64,000 nucleotides of DNA from an uncultured Lachnospiraceae bacterium (GTDB taxonomy: Bacteria > Bacillota > Clostridia > Lachnospirales > Lachnospiraceae), in NCBI GenBank assembly GCA_947245585.1, contig CAMXPV010000010.1, forward strand, positions 1 to 64,000, given 5' to 3'. The translations under genes were made by a program, and so were the position numbers. The notes beneath the pieces are model-generated. The model was given only the letters and a program-made list of their open reading frames with translations, did not search any database and was not told where the DNA came from. Numbering within the stretch: the first letter of the stretch is position 1; every line of letters begins with the position of its first letter. Shown here piece by piece: positions 18,312 to 29,633 of this stretch.

Positions 18312-18535
18312 TAAAAAGAAACAATGAGGGCTGTTGATAACTTTTCATTTATTCTTAAGTTATCCAAAGTTATCATCATCCCAAATAGTTTATTTAACCT
18401 TCATAAACAGTGGGGTTAACAGGGTTATTCACATATCAACACCTATTATTATGATTATTATGAAATATCTTTTTATTATTTAGGTTGTCGCAGCGTTCAC
18501 AATCATTCATATTGAGGAAAGGAAGTTATACACAG
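18312..18535. other. oriC, right part (dnaA-dnaN intergenic)
   Basis: This AT-rich spacer contains further DnaA-box-like 9-mers: TTATCCAAA (18360-18368), TTATTCACA (18425-18433) and TTATACACA (18526-18534, touching the dnaN start), plus TTATCA-type partial copies. The box at 18425 is directly followed by a DnaA-trio-like array and an AT-rich stretch, the arrangement known for the unwinding half of Bacillota origins. Confidence 0.85.
18443..18463 (-). other. DnaA-trio array (probable unwinding start)
   Basis: The plus strand reads CTA TTA TTA TGA TTA TTA TGA. Read 3' to 5', the other strand is GAT AAT AAT ACT AAT AAT ACT, which fits the published DnaA-trio pattern (3'-[G/A]A[T/A]) beginning with GAT, with two off-pattern ACT units. 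It begins nine bases after the DnaA box at 18425-18433. Confidence 0.7.
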
Positions 18536-19645
18536 ATGAAAATTGTATGTACCAAATCCAGTCTCTTAAACGGAGTTCAAACAGTTTCTAAAGCTGTTCC
18601 CAACAAAACTACCATGTCTATCCTGGAGTGTATTCTGGTAGATACCACAAGCGGAAATATTAAACTTACCGCCAATGATATGGAACTTGGAATTGAAACT
18701 GTGATCAGTGGAAAGATCATTGAAAAAGGAACGATTGCTCTTGATGCAAAAATATTTTTAGAGATTGTCAGAAAACTTCCTGACAATGATATCACGATTG
18801 AGACAGATCCTTCTTTTAAAACTACCATAACCTGTGAAAAGGCGAAATTTAATATTATAGGTAAGTCAGGAGAAGATTTTTCTTATCTTCCTGAGATTGA
18901 AAAGAACGATTCCGTTGTTATTTCTCAGTTTACCTTAAAAGAAGTGGTAAGGCAGACGATCTTTTCCATCGCGGATAATGAGAATAACAAATTAATGACA
19001 GGAGAATTGTTTGAGATAGAAAACGATACTTTAAAGGTTGTTTCTCTGGATGGACACCGTATTTCTATCAGAAAAATATCTCTTAAAAATTCTTATGCAA
19101 AGAAAAAAGTCGTTGTTCCGGGAAAAACTTTGAGTGAAGTGAGCAAAATTTTATCCGGAGATATGGATAAGGATGTGAGTATTTTCTTTACGGATAAACA
19201 TATTTTGTTTGAGTTTAACAATACCGTTGTCGTTTCCAGATTGATTGAAGGAGAGTATTTTAAAATTGACCAGATGCTTTCCAGTGATTATGAGACAAAA
19301 ATCAAGATGAATAAGAGAGAACTTCTTGACTGTATTGACAGAGCTACTCTCCTGGTAAAAGAGGGGGATAAAAAGCCTGTTATTATTGATGTGAAAGATA
19401 GTTCTATGCAGCTTAAGATGAATTCTACTGTCGGAAGTATGGATGAAGATATTGATATTGCAAAAGAAGGAAAGGATTTAAAGATCGGATTCAATCCTAA
19501 GTTTTTGATTGATGCCCTTCGTGTGATCGAGGATGAGGAAATTTTAATTTATATGGTAAATCCGAAGGCCCCTTGCTTTATCAAAGATGAGAAAGAAAGT
19601 TATATTTATATGATTCTTCCGGTGAATTTTATTAATGTAGAGTGA
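18536..19645 (+). CDS. dnaN: DNA polymerase III sliding clamp (beta subunit)
   Basis: DnaN forms the ring-shaped dimer that tethers polymerase III and many repair proteins to DNA. The start MKIVCTKSSLLNGVQTVSKA and three similar clamp domains of about 120 residues are visible, and the end MILPVNF matches the family C-terminus. I chose the ATG at 18536 with an AGGAAAGGAAG site upstream; an in-frame TTG at 18485 would add 17 non-family residues that fall in the origin region. The 369-residue length is normal. It starts the dnaN-yaaA-recF-gyrB-gyrA run. Confidence 0.98.
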   Translation: MKIVCTKSSLLNGVQTVSKAVPNKTTMSILECILVDTTSGNIKLTANDMELGIETVISGKIIEKGTIALDAKIFLEIVRKLPDNDITIETDPSFKTTITCEKAKFNIIGKSGEDFSYLPEIEKNDSVVISQFTLKEVVRQTIFSIADNENNKLMTGELFEIENDTLKVVSLDGHRISIRKISLKNSYAKKKVVVPGKTLSEVSKILSGDMDKDVSIFFTDKHILFEFNNTVVVSRLIEGEYFKIDQMLSSDYETKIKMNKRELLDCIDRATLLVKEGDKKPVIIDVKDSSMQLKMNSTVGSMDEDIDIAKEGKDLKIGFNPKFLIDALRVIEDEEILIYMVNPKAPCFIKDEKESYIYMILPVNFINVE

Positions 19646-19660
19646 TTGGAATAAAAAAAT

Positions 19661-19879
19661 ATGGAAACAATAACTATCAGGGATGATTTTATAAAACTTG
19701 GGCAGGCTTTGAAGTTGGCAGGTCTTGTCGATTCCGGTGTGGATGCAAAGGTTGAAATACAGGAAGGATATGTAAAAGTAAACGGAGAGGTGGAAGTACA
19801 GCGCGGTAAAAAAATTCATCCCGGAGATATTATTGAGTTTAACGGGCATCAAGTTGCCTGCCAGAAACTCGGTATATGA
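19661..19879 (+). CDS. yaaA: S4-domain RNA-binding protein YaaA
   Basis: This 72-residue protein is a single S4 RNA-binding domain (FIKLGQALKLAGLVDSGVDA then VKVNGEVEVQRGKKIHPGD). A member of this family always lies between dnaN and recF in Bacillota; the Bacillus homologue is reported to take part in large ribosomal subunit biology. The stop codon is 7 bases before the recF start, so the two are translationally close. Confidence 0.93.
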   Translation: METITIRDDFIKLGQALKLAGLVDSGVDAKVEIQEGYVKVNGEVEVQRGKKIHPGDIIEFNGHQVACQKLGI

Positions 19880-19886
19880 GGAAAAG

Positions 19887-20966
19887 ATGATAATTAAATC
19901 GTTAGAGTTGGCAGATTTCAGAAATTATGATTCTCTACATATTGATTTCAGTAAGGGAACAAATATCTTATACGGTGATAATGCCCAGGGAAAAACAAAT
20001 ATATTAGAAGCGATTTTTCTTTCGGCTACTACAAAATCCCATAAGGGCAGCAAAGATAAGGATATTATCAATTTTGAAAAAGAGGAAGCTCATATCAGAA
20101 CTTTTCTTGAAAAGGAGGAGGATGAGATCCGGGTTGACATGCACCTTCGCAAAAATAAAACGAAGGGAATTGCCATAGACGGACAGAAAATAAAAAAAGC
20201 TTCCGAACTTTTAGGGCTGTTAAATGTAGTATTTTTTTCTCCCGAAGATCTTTCCATTATCAAAAACGGACCTTCGGAGAGAAGAAGATTTGTAGATATG
20301 GAACTTTGTCAGCTCGATTCGTTTTATATCTATAATTTAAATCATTATAATAAAATTGTGAATCAGAGAAATAAGCTGTTAAAAGATATGTATTTTAATC
20401 CGTCTCTGAGAGATACCCTGAATATTTGGGATTCTCAGCTTATTTCTTTTGGAAGTAAGATTATAGAGAGAAGAAAACTTTTTGTGGAACAGTTGAATGA
20501 AATTATCTTTGGCATTCACAAAAAATTGTCGGGAGATAAAGAAGAACTTATTATCAAATATGAACCTGATGTTTTGATAGAAGATTATGAAAGATTGCTT
20601 TCTTCCAGTCAGGAAAAAGACGTCAAATTAAAACAGACTACCGTAGGACCTCACAGGGATGATTTTTCTTTTATGGTAGGAAATATTGATATCAGGAGAT
20701 TTGGATCGCAGGGGCAGCAAAGAACAGCAGCTTTATCCTTAAAATTGTCGGAGATAGAGTTGGTAAAAAAACTGACGAAGGACAATCCTGTTTTGCTTCT
20801 TGACGATGTTTTATCGGAGCTTGACAGTAACAGACAAAATTATCTGTTAAGTACGATCGGAGATATTCAAACTATTATTACTTGTACCGGTTTGGATGAA
20901 TTTGTCAATAATCGGTTTGAGATTGATAAAGTCTTTAAGATAGAAAATGGGAGTATTGTAGAATAA
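19887..20966 (+). CDS. recF: DNA replication and repair protein RecF
   Basis: RecF is an SMC-like ABC ATPase that, with RecO and RecR, loads RecA on gapped DNA. Walker A is GDNAQGKTNILEAIFL near residue 30. The signature motif region is RFGSQGQQRTAALSLKLSE, and Walker B is NPVLLLDDVLSELD. I chose the ATG at 19887, where MIIKSLELADFRNYD matches the family start; an upstream in-frame ATG at 19833 lies inside yaaA. The 359-residue length is usual. Confidence 0.98.
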   Translation: MIIKSLELADFRNYDSLHIDFSKGTNILYGDNAQGKTNILEAIFLSATTKSHKGSKDKDIINFEKEEAHIRTFLEKEEDEIRVDMHLRKNKTKGIAIDGQKIKKASELLGLLNVVFFSPEDLSIIKNGPSERRRFVDMELCQLDSFYIYNLNHYNKIVNQRNKLLKDMYFNPSLRDTLNIWDSQLISFGSKIIERRKLFVEQLNEIIFGIHKKLSGDKEELIIKYEPDVLIEDYERLLSSSQEKDVKLKQTTVGPHRDDFSFMVGNIDIRRFGSQGQQRTAALSLKLSEIELVKKLTKDNPVLLLDDVLSELDSNRQNYLLSTIGDIQTIITCTGLDEFVNNRFEIDKVFKIENGSIVE

Positions 20967-20972
20967 TTTTGA

Positions 20973-22949
<1,977 letters not shown>

Positions 22950-22968
22950 GCAGAAAGGCATATAAAAT

Positions 22969-25479
22969 ATGGATGACAAAATTTTTGATAAGATAGAGGA
23001 TGTCGATCTTAAGAAAAAAATGGAAGATTCTTACATCGATTATGCCATGAGTGTGATTGCCGCCCGTGCGCTTCCTGATGTGAGGGATGGCTTAAAACCC
23101 GTACAGCGCCGTGTCCTTTATTCCATGATTGAGTTGAATAACGGACCGGATAAGCCTCACAGAAAAAGCGCCCGTATTGTCGGTGATACTATGGGTAAAT
23201 ATCATCCTCATGGAGACAGTTCTATCTACGGCGCGTTGGTAAATATGGCGCAGGAATGGTCTACCAGATATCCTTTGGTGGACGGACATGGCAATTTCGG
23301 TTCCGTGGACGGAGACGGTGCGGCGGCAATGCGTTACACAGAGGCTCGCCTGAGTAAGATTTCCATGGAGCTTTTGGCGGATATCAATAAAAATACCGTA
23401 GATTTTGTGCCAAACTTTGATGATACGGAAAAAGAACCGGTGGTTCTTCCCAGTCGTTATCCCAATCTTTTGGTAAACGGCACTTCCGGTATTGCTGTCG
23501 GCATGGCCACCAATATTCCTCCCCATAACCTCAGGGAGATTGTGAATGCTGTAGTTAAGATTATTGACAATCAGGTTGAGGAAGACAGGGAAACGGATAT
23601 GGAGGAGTTGCTTAAGATTGTCAAAGCTCCCGATTTTCCTACCGGCGGTATTATTCTTGGCACAAAAGGAGCAGAGGAAGCTTATCGGACGGGACGAGGT
23701 AAAGTAAGGGTCCGCGCGGTGACTGATATCGAAACCATGGATAACGGTAAGACCCGTATCGTGGTGACGGAACTTCCCTACATGGTAAATAAAGCAAATT
23801 TGATTCTGAAAATTGCTGATCTGGTGAAGTTAAAGAAAATTGACGGCATCACGGATCTCAGAGATGAGACAAACCGTGAAGGTATGAGAATTGTGATAGA
23901 GCTGAGAAAGGATGCTAACGCTAATGTTATCTTAAATCAGCTTTATAAGCATACCCAGCTTCAGGATTCCTTTGGCGTCATTATGTTGGCTCTTGTCAAT
24001 AATGAGCCGAAGGTCATGAACCTTTTGGACATGCTGACCTACTACCTGAACCATCAGAAGGATGTGGTAACCAGAAGGACAAAATACGATCTGGATAAGG
24101 CGGAGGAGAGAGATCATATTTTACAGGGTTTGCTCATTGCTCTGGACAATATTGACGAAGTCATTCAGATCATGAGAAGCAGTCAGACTACCGCTATCGC
24201 AAAGGAAAGATTGATGGAGCGGTTCGGGCTTACCGATCCGCAGGCACAGGCGATTGCAGATATGCGTCTGCGCGCGTTGACAGGTCTGGAGAGAGAAAAG
24301 CTTGAGAATGAACATAAGGAGCTGCTTTTAAAGATCGCAGAATTAAAGGAAATTTTGGCGGATGAAAAGAGACTTCTCGGTGTCATTAAGGAAGAAATGC
24401 TTTTGACAGCTGAAAAGTATGGAGATGACAGAAGAAGTAAGATCGGATATGATGTCTATGACATTGATATGGAAGATCTGATTCCCAGAGATAACACTGT
24501 GATCGCTATGACAAGTCTTGGTTATATCAAGCGCATGACAGTGGATAATTTCAAATCCCAGAACCGTGGCGGTAAAGGAATCAAGGGGATGCAGACCATT
24601 GAGGAAGATTATATTGAAGATCTTCTTATGACTACAACCCACCATTATCTTATGTTCTTTACAAATTATGGCAGAGTTTACCGCTTGAAAGCTTACGAGA
24701 TACCGGAGGCGAGCCGCACGGCGAGAGGTATTGCGATCGTCAATATTTTGCAGTTAAATCCGGGTGAAAAGATTTCTGCTATGATACCGATCAAGGATTA
24801 TGAGGAAGATAAAAATCTCTTTATGGTCACAAGGAGAGGTATTGTCAAGAAGACATCTATTATGGAATTTAGCAATGTGAGAAAGAATGGATTGGCGGCT
24901 ATCAATCTGAAGGATGACGATGAGCTGATTGAGGTAAAAACGACTTCAAGAGATACGGAAATTTTCCTTGTCACCAAGCATGGTATGTGTATTCGTTTCA
25001 AGGAAACAGATGTTCGTCCTACCGGCAGATCTTCCATGGGCGTGATCGGTATGAATCTTTCTGACGGTGACGAGGTTGTGGGTATGCAGTTGGATCATCA
25101 GGGCGATTCTCTCTTGATCGTATCGGAAAACGGTATGGGTAAGAGGACGGATTTGGATGAATTTACCATTCAAAAGCGCGGCGGTAAAGGCCTGAAATGT
25201 TATAAGATCATGGAAAAGACCGGATATGTCATCGGTGTAAAAGCGGTCAATGACGATCATGAAATTATGATGATTACGGACGGCGGTATTATCATTCAAA
25301 TTCGTATGAATGAAGTTTCCAAATTAAAGAGAATTACTTCCGGTGTAAAACTGATTAATCTGGACGAAGGCATGAAGGTAGCTAAGATTGCCAAGGTGCG
25401 TGAGAAGATCAGCAATGGCGAGGAAGAGTTTGAGAATATTGACGATGCCATGGAAGAGATCCCTGATGAAAGATTATAA
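22969..25479 (+). CDS. gyrA: DNA gyrase subunit A
   Basis: GyrA carries out DNA breakage and rejoining. The catalytic tyrosine is in [10 protein letters not shown], the winged-helix/tower region follows, and the C-terminal half holds the beta-pinwheel with the GyrA box [11 protein letters not shown]. The 836-residue length is normal. In the quinolone region the sequence is [15 protein letters not shown]: the serine at the E. coli position-83 equivalent is kept, while the position-87 equivalent is glycine rather than an acidic residue. The gene's end overlaps the start of the phosphoesterase gene by 14 bases. Confidence 0.98.
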   Translation: MDDKIFDKIEDVDLKKKMEDSYIDYAMSVIAARALPDVRDGLKPVQRRVLYSMIELNNGPDKPHRKSARIVGDTMGKYHPHGDSSIYGALVNMAQEWSTRYPLVDGHGNFGSVDGDGAAAMRYTEARLSKISMELLADINKNTVDFVPNFDDTEKEPVVLPSRYPNLLVNGTSGIAVGMATNIPPHNLREIVNAVVKIIDNQVEEDRETDMEELLKIVKAPDFPTGGIILGTKGAEEAYRTGRGKVRVRAVTDIETMDNGKTRIVVTELPYMVNKANLILKIADLVKLKKIDGITDLRDETNREGMRIVIELRKDANANVILNQLYKHTQLQDSFGVIMLALVNNEPKVMNLLDMLTYYLNHQKDVVTRRTKYDLDKAEERDHILQGLLIALDNIDEVIQIMRSSQTTAIAKERLMERFGLTDPQAQAIADMRLRALTGLEREKLENEHKELLLKIAELKEILADEKRLLGVIKEEMLLTAEKYGDDRRSKIGYDVYDIDMEDLIPRDNTVIAMTSLGYIKRMTVDNFKSQNRGGKGIKGMQTIEEDYIEDLLMTTTHHYLMFFTNYGRVYRLKAYEIPEASRTARGIAIVNILQLNPGEKISAMIPIKDYEEDKNLFMVTRRGIVKKTSIMEFSNVRKNGLAAINLKDDDELIEVKTTSRDTEIFLVTKHGMCIRFKETDVRPTGRSSMGVIGMNLSDGDEVVGMQLDHQGDSLLIVSENGMGKRTDLDEFTIQKRGGKGLKCYKIMEKTGYVIGVKAVNDDHEIMMITDGGIIIQIRMNEVSKLKRITSGVKLINLDEGMKVAKIAKVREKISNGEEEFENIDDAMEEIPDERL

Positions 25480-26335
25480 AATAGCTGTAATCGGCGATAT
25501 TCACAGCAATCATACGGCGCTTGAAAGGTGTATCAGCCATGCGCTTGAAAAAGGCGCCGATGAATTTCTCTTTATTGGAGATTATGTCAGTGATTGTCCG
25601 TGTCCACAAAAAACGATGAAGATTATCTATGATATGAATCAGAAATATATTTGTCGTTTTATTCGGGGAAATCGGGAAGATTATATGCTAAATCACAGGG
25701 ATCATCCCGAAGAGAGATGGACTTATTCTTCTTCCAGTGGAAATCTGCTCTATACGTATGAAAATTTGACGGACAGAGATTTCGATTTCTATGAAAAGAT
25801 GGATATTCAGGGAATCTATAGGAAAGAAGGTTATCCTGTATTTCGTTACTGCCACGGATCTTTGACCCGCTCCAACGAGCTTTTAACGTCGGAAAATGAA
25901 AATTTGCAAAAGATTATGGCGGATTTGGATGTGGATTTGTTGATCAGCGGTCACACCCACACGCAGGAAGTGATAGAAGCAGAGGGGAAAAAGCTGATTC
26001 ATCCCGGTTCCGTTGGGATTCCCTGGTATCATGACGGAAAGACGCAGTATATGATACTTCATGGAACGAAACAGGGATGGGAAGAAGAATTTTTCCAGTT
26101 GCCTTATGATGTGAAAGCTGTAGTGGAAGAGTTCAAAACTTCCGGGATTATGGAGAAAGCACATTCCTGGTCTAAATTAAATCTTCATGCGCTTACTACC
26201 GGAGATGATTATACAACTCCCTGTCTTAAACTTGCCACGGAGTTGTGCAGGGAGTCGGAAGGAATTGTTACCTGGCCGGATATTCCGGAAAAATACTGGC
26301 AGCAGGCGCTAAAAGAGTACGGAATCGAGTATTAA
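25466..26335 (+). CDS. Calcineurin-like metallophosphoesterase
   Basis: The 289-residue protein has the full set of metallophosphoesterase motifs: GDIHSNH (residues 10-16), [21 protein letters not shown] and HPGSVGIPW. These bind two metal ions and hydrolyse phosphate esters; this subgroup resembles the MJ0936/YfcE-like predicted phosphodiesterases. The substrate is unknown. A C-terminal segment of about 80 residues beyond the core is extra. The ATG at 25466 was chosen because the protein then begins [14 protein letters not shown]; it overlaps the gyrA end by 14 bases, so it is translationally coupled to gyrA. Confidence 0.93.
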   Translation: MKDYKIAVIGDIHSNHTALERCISHALEKGADEFLFIGDYVSDCPCPQKTMKIIYDMNQKYICRFIRGNREDYMLNHRDHPEERWTYSSSSGNLLYTYENLTDRDFDFYEKMDIQGIYRKEGYPVFRYCHGSLTRSNELLTSENENLQKIMADLDVDLLISGHTHTQEVIEAEGKKLIHPGSVGIPWYHDGKTQYMILHGTKQGWEEEFFQLPYDVKAVVEEFKTSGIMEKAHSWSKLNLHALTTGDDYTTPCLKLATELCRESEGIVTWPDIPEKYWQQALKEYGIEY

Positions 26336-26358
26336 GGTCAAAACAGAGCGATAAAAAG

Positions 26359-26387
26359 AGCCTCCGCGTTTGAAAACGGAGGCTTTT
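26359..26387. terminator. Bidirectional terminator between converging genes
   Basis: AGCCTCCG and CGGAGGCT form an 8-bp GC-rich stem, preceded by AAAA and followed by TTTT. It sits between the gyrase-linked phosphoesterase gene (rightward) and the HTH membrane-protein gene (leftward), so it can stop transcription from both sides. Confidence 0.92.
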
Positions 26388-26390
26388 ATC

Positions 26391-27326
26391 TTACTGTTCT
26401 TCTTCGTTGTTCCGGTTGATGACGGTAGATACTATTCCGCAGGAAATGCCAAAGACCGGATAGACGATCCAGGCGTATCTCCATAAATTCCAGATAAAAC
26501 CGCAGGCAAGAAAGATCATCGTAGCCACCATCATAATACAGCCACAGATCAATCCAATTTTTTTGTCGTTTTTATAGGTTTGAGAATTATGGTCCTGCAT
26601 CAGGTTATAGTGTCTGATATTGTACTTGCTCTCCTGTGTGCCGGCATAGACAAACAGGGTAACGGCAATCGTCACAAACAGTAAAAAGACGGAGCCTGCC
26701 AGAGCGCCCGAATCAAGATCGGAAAGGTTTGTCATTTTAAAGTCTATGATCGGTTCCAGTCCCAACATAATGATCAGACCGGAAATGATTAAAACAACGC
26801 CTGTGGTGATCATCAGGGTAAATTTTTTGTGAAAGTTTTCCTTTTCTTCTTCCGAATAGAAATCTTCAATATAAGGATATTTCCTGGTAAAATAGCCATC
26901 CTGTAATCCGGTAAAAATAAAAATAGCCACTGCCACTACGACAAAGAGCAAAAATAACATACCGCTGAGACTATCCCTGTCAAATCCTTCCCTGTAAGGA
27001 AGAACAGCCTGTAAAAAACAAGTCAGGGTAAGTCCGGACAAGATCAAGCATACACCTAACGTAATCCGTTTACTGTATTGATTCTTATGCTGATCGTAAT
27101 GATTCTTATCTTTTATGTACTGGCTGCTGATGTCTTTTCGCATCAGATCGTCCAAGGTACAGTGAAACAATTCTGCTAACTGCATTAATTTATCCGTTTC
27201 AGGATAAGTATTGTCCGATTCCCATTTAGAGACGGACTGTCTGGATACTTCCAAAGTTTCCGCCAACTGTTCCTGGGTCATATTTTCCCGTTTTCTTAAA
27301 AACTGTAGATTTTCTCCTAAACTCAT
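26391..27326 (-). CDS. XRE-family regulator with membrane-spanning C-terminal part
   Basis: The protein has an N-terminal helix-turn-helix (LRKRENMTQEQLAETLEVS then RQSVSKWES, residues about 9-40). Six or so hydrophobic segments follow between residues 95 and 305, arranged as two similar blocks (GVCLILSGLTLTCFL and GVVLIISGLIIMLGL). A DNA-binding domain tethered to the membrane suggests a one-component sensor, although the signal is unknown. I chose the ATG at 27326 with GGAGG upstream; an in-frame ATG at 27431 would add 35 unconserved residues. Length about 311 residues. The inverted repeat upstream may be its operator. Confidence 0.88.
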   Translation of the reverse strand: MSLGENLQFLRKRENMTQEQLAETLEVSRQSVSKWESDNTYPETDKLMQLAELFHCTLDDLMRKDISSQYIKDKNHYDQHKNQYSKRITLGVCLILSGLTLTCFLQAVLPYREGFDRDSLSGMLFLLFVVVAVAIFIFTGLQDGYFTRKYPYIEDFYSEEEKENFHKKFTLMITTGVVLIISGLIIMLGLEPIIDFKMTNLSDLDSGALAGSVFLLFVTIAVTLFVYAGTQESKYNIRHYNLMQDHNSQTYKNDKKIGLICGCIMMVATMIFLACGFIWNLWRYAWIVYPVFGISCGIVSTVINRNNEEEQ

Positions 27327-27382
27327 AATAACCTCCATATTTGCATTTTTGTAGTATCGCGCCGGTCGCATGTACCATAAGG

Positions 27383-27419
27383 CGAATACCTTTTTATCGT
27401 TTTTATTATGAGGTATTCG
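27383..27419. promoter_or_regulatory. Inverted repeat upstream of the membrane XRE regulator
   Basis: CGAATACCT (27383-27391) and AGGTATTCG (27411-27419) are perfect 9-bp inverted repeats separated by 19 bases, located 57-93 bases upstream of the regulator gene start. Position and symmetry fit an operator for autoregulation, but a simple hairpin is also possible. Confidence 0.4.
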
Positions 27420-27546
27420 TCCTTGGCACACACATATTGTATAAAAACATGAATGTAAACTCTATCAATAGCATGTTGCTTTTTATGATTTTGATGTAAA
27501 GATACGGTTGCATTCCCGTAAATAGGAGGTTTTTATGAATTTCTCT

Positions 27547-28149
27547 CTATATGATTTTCTCAAAATCCTCTACGCCATGTTTACAGAGAGGACAGATGAA
27601 ATCCGGGGGAAGTTCTTCTCCTTCATAGACATATCCACAGACCGTACAGCGCCAACCCTTTGTTTTAGAATCGTCAGGCTTCGGTTTTACAAATTCATGA
27701 TAGTAAGAGTAGGTGATCGGCTTCTCATCGGAAAGAATTTCACAGTCATTTACTGTGCAGATAAAAAGCGTGTGGCTTCCCAGATCTATCATATCTTTTA
27801 CAGCACAGTCGATATAGGCCGACGTATGTTCTGTGAGATAGGGGAGTTCCTGTCCGGTCATTTTAAAGGGATATCCCACAAATTTATCCGCAGTGCGTCC
27901 GCTTTGAAAACCAAAATTCTGGAAGAGTGAAAAAGGAGCCGTCTCTGAGAGAACGGAGATCGAAAGCATTTTGGATTCTTGCGCAATTTCACAAGTTAGG
28001 TTATTCTTATTGATAGTAACAGCAATTTGTAAAGGATTGCTTGTCACCTGCATTACAGTGTTGACGATACAGCCATTCATCTTTTTTTCATATTTGGATG
28101 CGGCTACAAACAGTCCGTAAGAAATTTGGTTAAGCGCTTTTGTGTTCAT
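27547..28149 (-). CDS. Flavin reductase-rubredoxin fusion protein
   Basis: The 200-residue protein has an N-terminal flavin reductase-like FMN-binding domain (GLFVAASKYEKKMNGCIVNT, then residues to about 150). A C-terminal rubredoxin domain binds one iron through CTVCGYVYEG and CPLCKHG. Such fusions (high molecular weight rubredoxins) pass electrons from NADH via FMN to iron, typically for oxygen or peroxide detoxification in anaerobes. No rubrerythrin or flavodiiron gene is next to it. The divergent MATE gene starts 115 bases away. Confidence 0.93.
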   Translation of the reverse strand: MNTKALNQISYGLFVAASKYEKKMNGCIVNTVMQVTSNPLQIAVTINKNNLTCEIAQESKMLSISVLSETAPFSLFQNFGFQSGRTADKFVGYPFKMTGQELPYLTEHTSAYIDCAVKDMIDLGSHTLFICTVNDCEILSDEKPITYSYYHEFVKPKPDDSKTKGWRCTVCGYVYEGEELPPDFICPLCKHGVEDFEKII

Positions 28150-28264
28150 AAGAGTCCTCCTTATATGATAAATTATAATAAAGATAGTATATGGAAAATT
28201 TATACCATTTATCCCATTATAGTGTTTTTAAAAAAGAAAGGCAAGAAAAGGAAGTAGTGAAGTT

Positions 28265-29632
28265 ATGAAATTTGAAAGTGCAGAGGCAAAAAGACATTAT
28301 ATGTTAGAAGAGTCAGTGGAAAAATTAGTCTGTAGGTTGGCAGTTCCCACGATTCTAAGTATGTTGGTAACCTCCTTCTATAATATGGCGGATACTTTTT
28401 TTGTCGGAAAACTTGATACCCAGTCTACGGCTGCCGTCGGGATTGTATTTTCCCTGATGGCGATTATTCAGGCGGTTGGTTTTCTATTTGGGCATGGGTC
28501 TGGAAATTATATTTCCAGAAAACTGGGAGCGGGTGAGATTGAGGAAGCGGAAAAAATGTCGGCGGTTGGATTTTTCTCATCTTTTCTTGCAGGTATTTTG
28601 ATTATGGTTGGCTGTATGCTTTTTATAGAGCCGCTTTCCTATTTTTTAGGTTCAACGGAGACAATTCAGCCCTATACGGTTGCCTATTTGAGAATTATTT
28701 TAATCGGTGCGCCTGCTATGACGGCTTCCCTGGTACTAAATAACCAGATGCGTTTTCAGGGCAGCGCGTTTTATGCGATGATCGGGATTGTGTCAGGTGC
28801 CGTTATCAATATAGCGCTAGATCCGATTTTAATTTTTCAATGTGGCATGGGTGTTGCAGGCGCCGCACTTGCCACCACAATCAGCCAGTATCTGAGTTTC
28901 TTCTTTCTTCTTATTATGATCAGGCGGGGTGGGGATATTCAGATTCGTTTTCAGAACTTTAAACCAAGTCTGCATTTTTATAAAGAAGTGATGCGGGGCG
29001 GCATACCGTCTCTGTTTCGACAGGGGCTTGCCAGTGTAGCCACAATCTGCCTGAACCATGCGGCGGGCGTATACGGCGACGCGGCCATCGCCGGTATGTC
29101 CATTGTGTCCCGTATTATGATGTTTGTGAACTCCGCATTGATTGGATTCGGACAGGGCTTTCAGCCTGTGTGCGGATTCAACTATGGCGCGAATCGGTAC
29201 AAACGGGTATTAGACGCTTTCTGGTTTTGTGTGAAGGTAGCTTTTTTCTGTCTTGCGGGCGTGGCAGTTCTCGTGTATCTTTTTGCTCCAGGTTTGGTGA
29301 CGGTTTTCCGAAAAGATGACGCGGACGTTATCAGGGTGGGAACGGCGGCTCTGCGGTATTCCGTGATCGCCCTTCCTTTAAGCTCCTGGATTATCATGTG
29401 CAATATGATGTTGCAATCTATCGGGAAAGGCTTGAAAGCCTCCATTGTGGCTTCCGCCAGACAGGGGATTTTCTTCCTTCCCCTCATCGCAGTCCTTCCT
29501 TACTTTTTTGGACTGACCGGGGTGGAAGTCTGTCAGGCGGCATCGGATTTTTGTGCGCTTTCGGTGTCAATTCCCCTTGGCGTGAGTGTGATCCGGGAAA
29601 TGCGGCAGGAGGAGAAAGAATCTTCCTCCTGA
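28265..29632 (+). CDS. MATE family efflux transporter
   Basis: The 455-residue membrane protein has about twelve transmembrane helices in two similar halves and the MATE/NorM-type start (LAVPTILSMLVTSFYNMADT, then FFVGKLDTQSTAAVGI). Members export cationic drugs or metabolites in exchange for sodium ions or protons. Substrate is unknown. GGAAGTAG precedes the ATG. Its stop codon is one base from the stop of the converging membrane-protein gene, with no terminator between. Confidence 0.95.
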   Translation: MKFESAEAKRHYMLEESVEKLVCRLAVPTILSMLVTSFYNMADTFFVGKLDTQSTAAVGIVFSLMAIIQAVGFLFGHGSGNYISRKLGAGEIEEAEKMSAVGFFSSFLAGILIMVGCMLFIEPLSYFLGSTETIQPYTVAYLRIILIGAPAMTASLVLNNQMRFQGSAFYAMIGIVSGAVINIALDPILIFQCGMGVAGAALATTISQYLSFFFLLIMIRRGGDIQIRFQNFKPSLHFYKEVMRGGIPSLFRQGLASVATICLNHAAGVYGDAAIAGMSIVSRIMMFVNSALIGFGQGFQPVCGFNYGANRYKRVLDAFWFCVKVAFFCLAGVAVLVYLFAPGLVTVFRKDDADVIRVGTAALRYSVIALPLSSWIIMCNMMLQSIGKGLKASIVASARQGIFFLPLIAVLPYFFGLTGVEVCQAASDFCALSVSIPLGVSVIREMRQEEKESSS

Positions 29633-29633
29633 A

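Noticed and set aside
18485-18535. TTG start that would extend dnaN by 17 residues
   Set aside because: The added residues are not DnaN-like and fall in the oriC spacer; the ATG at 18536 has a proper ribosome-binding site and gives the family start.
27535-27930. 131-codon rightward frame with a good GGAGG site and ATG
   Set aside because: It lies wholly antisense to the flavin reductase-rubredoxin gene, which has clear family motifs; the translation shows no recognisable domain, so the ribosome-binding-like sequence is probably chance.
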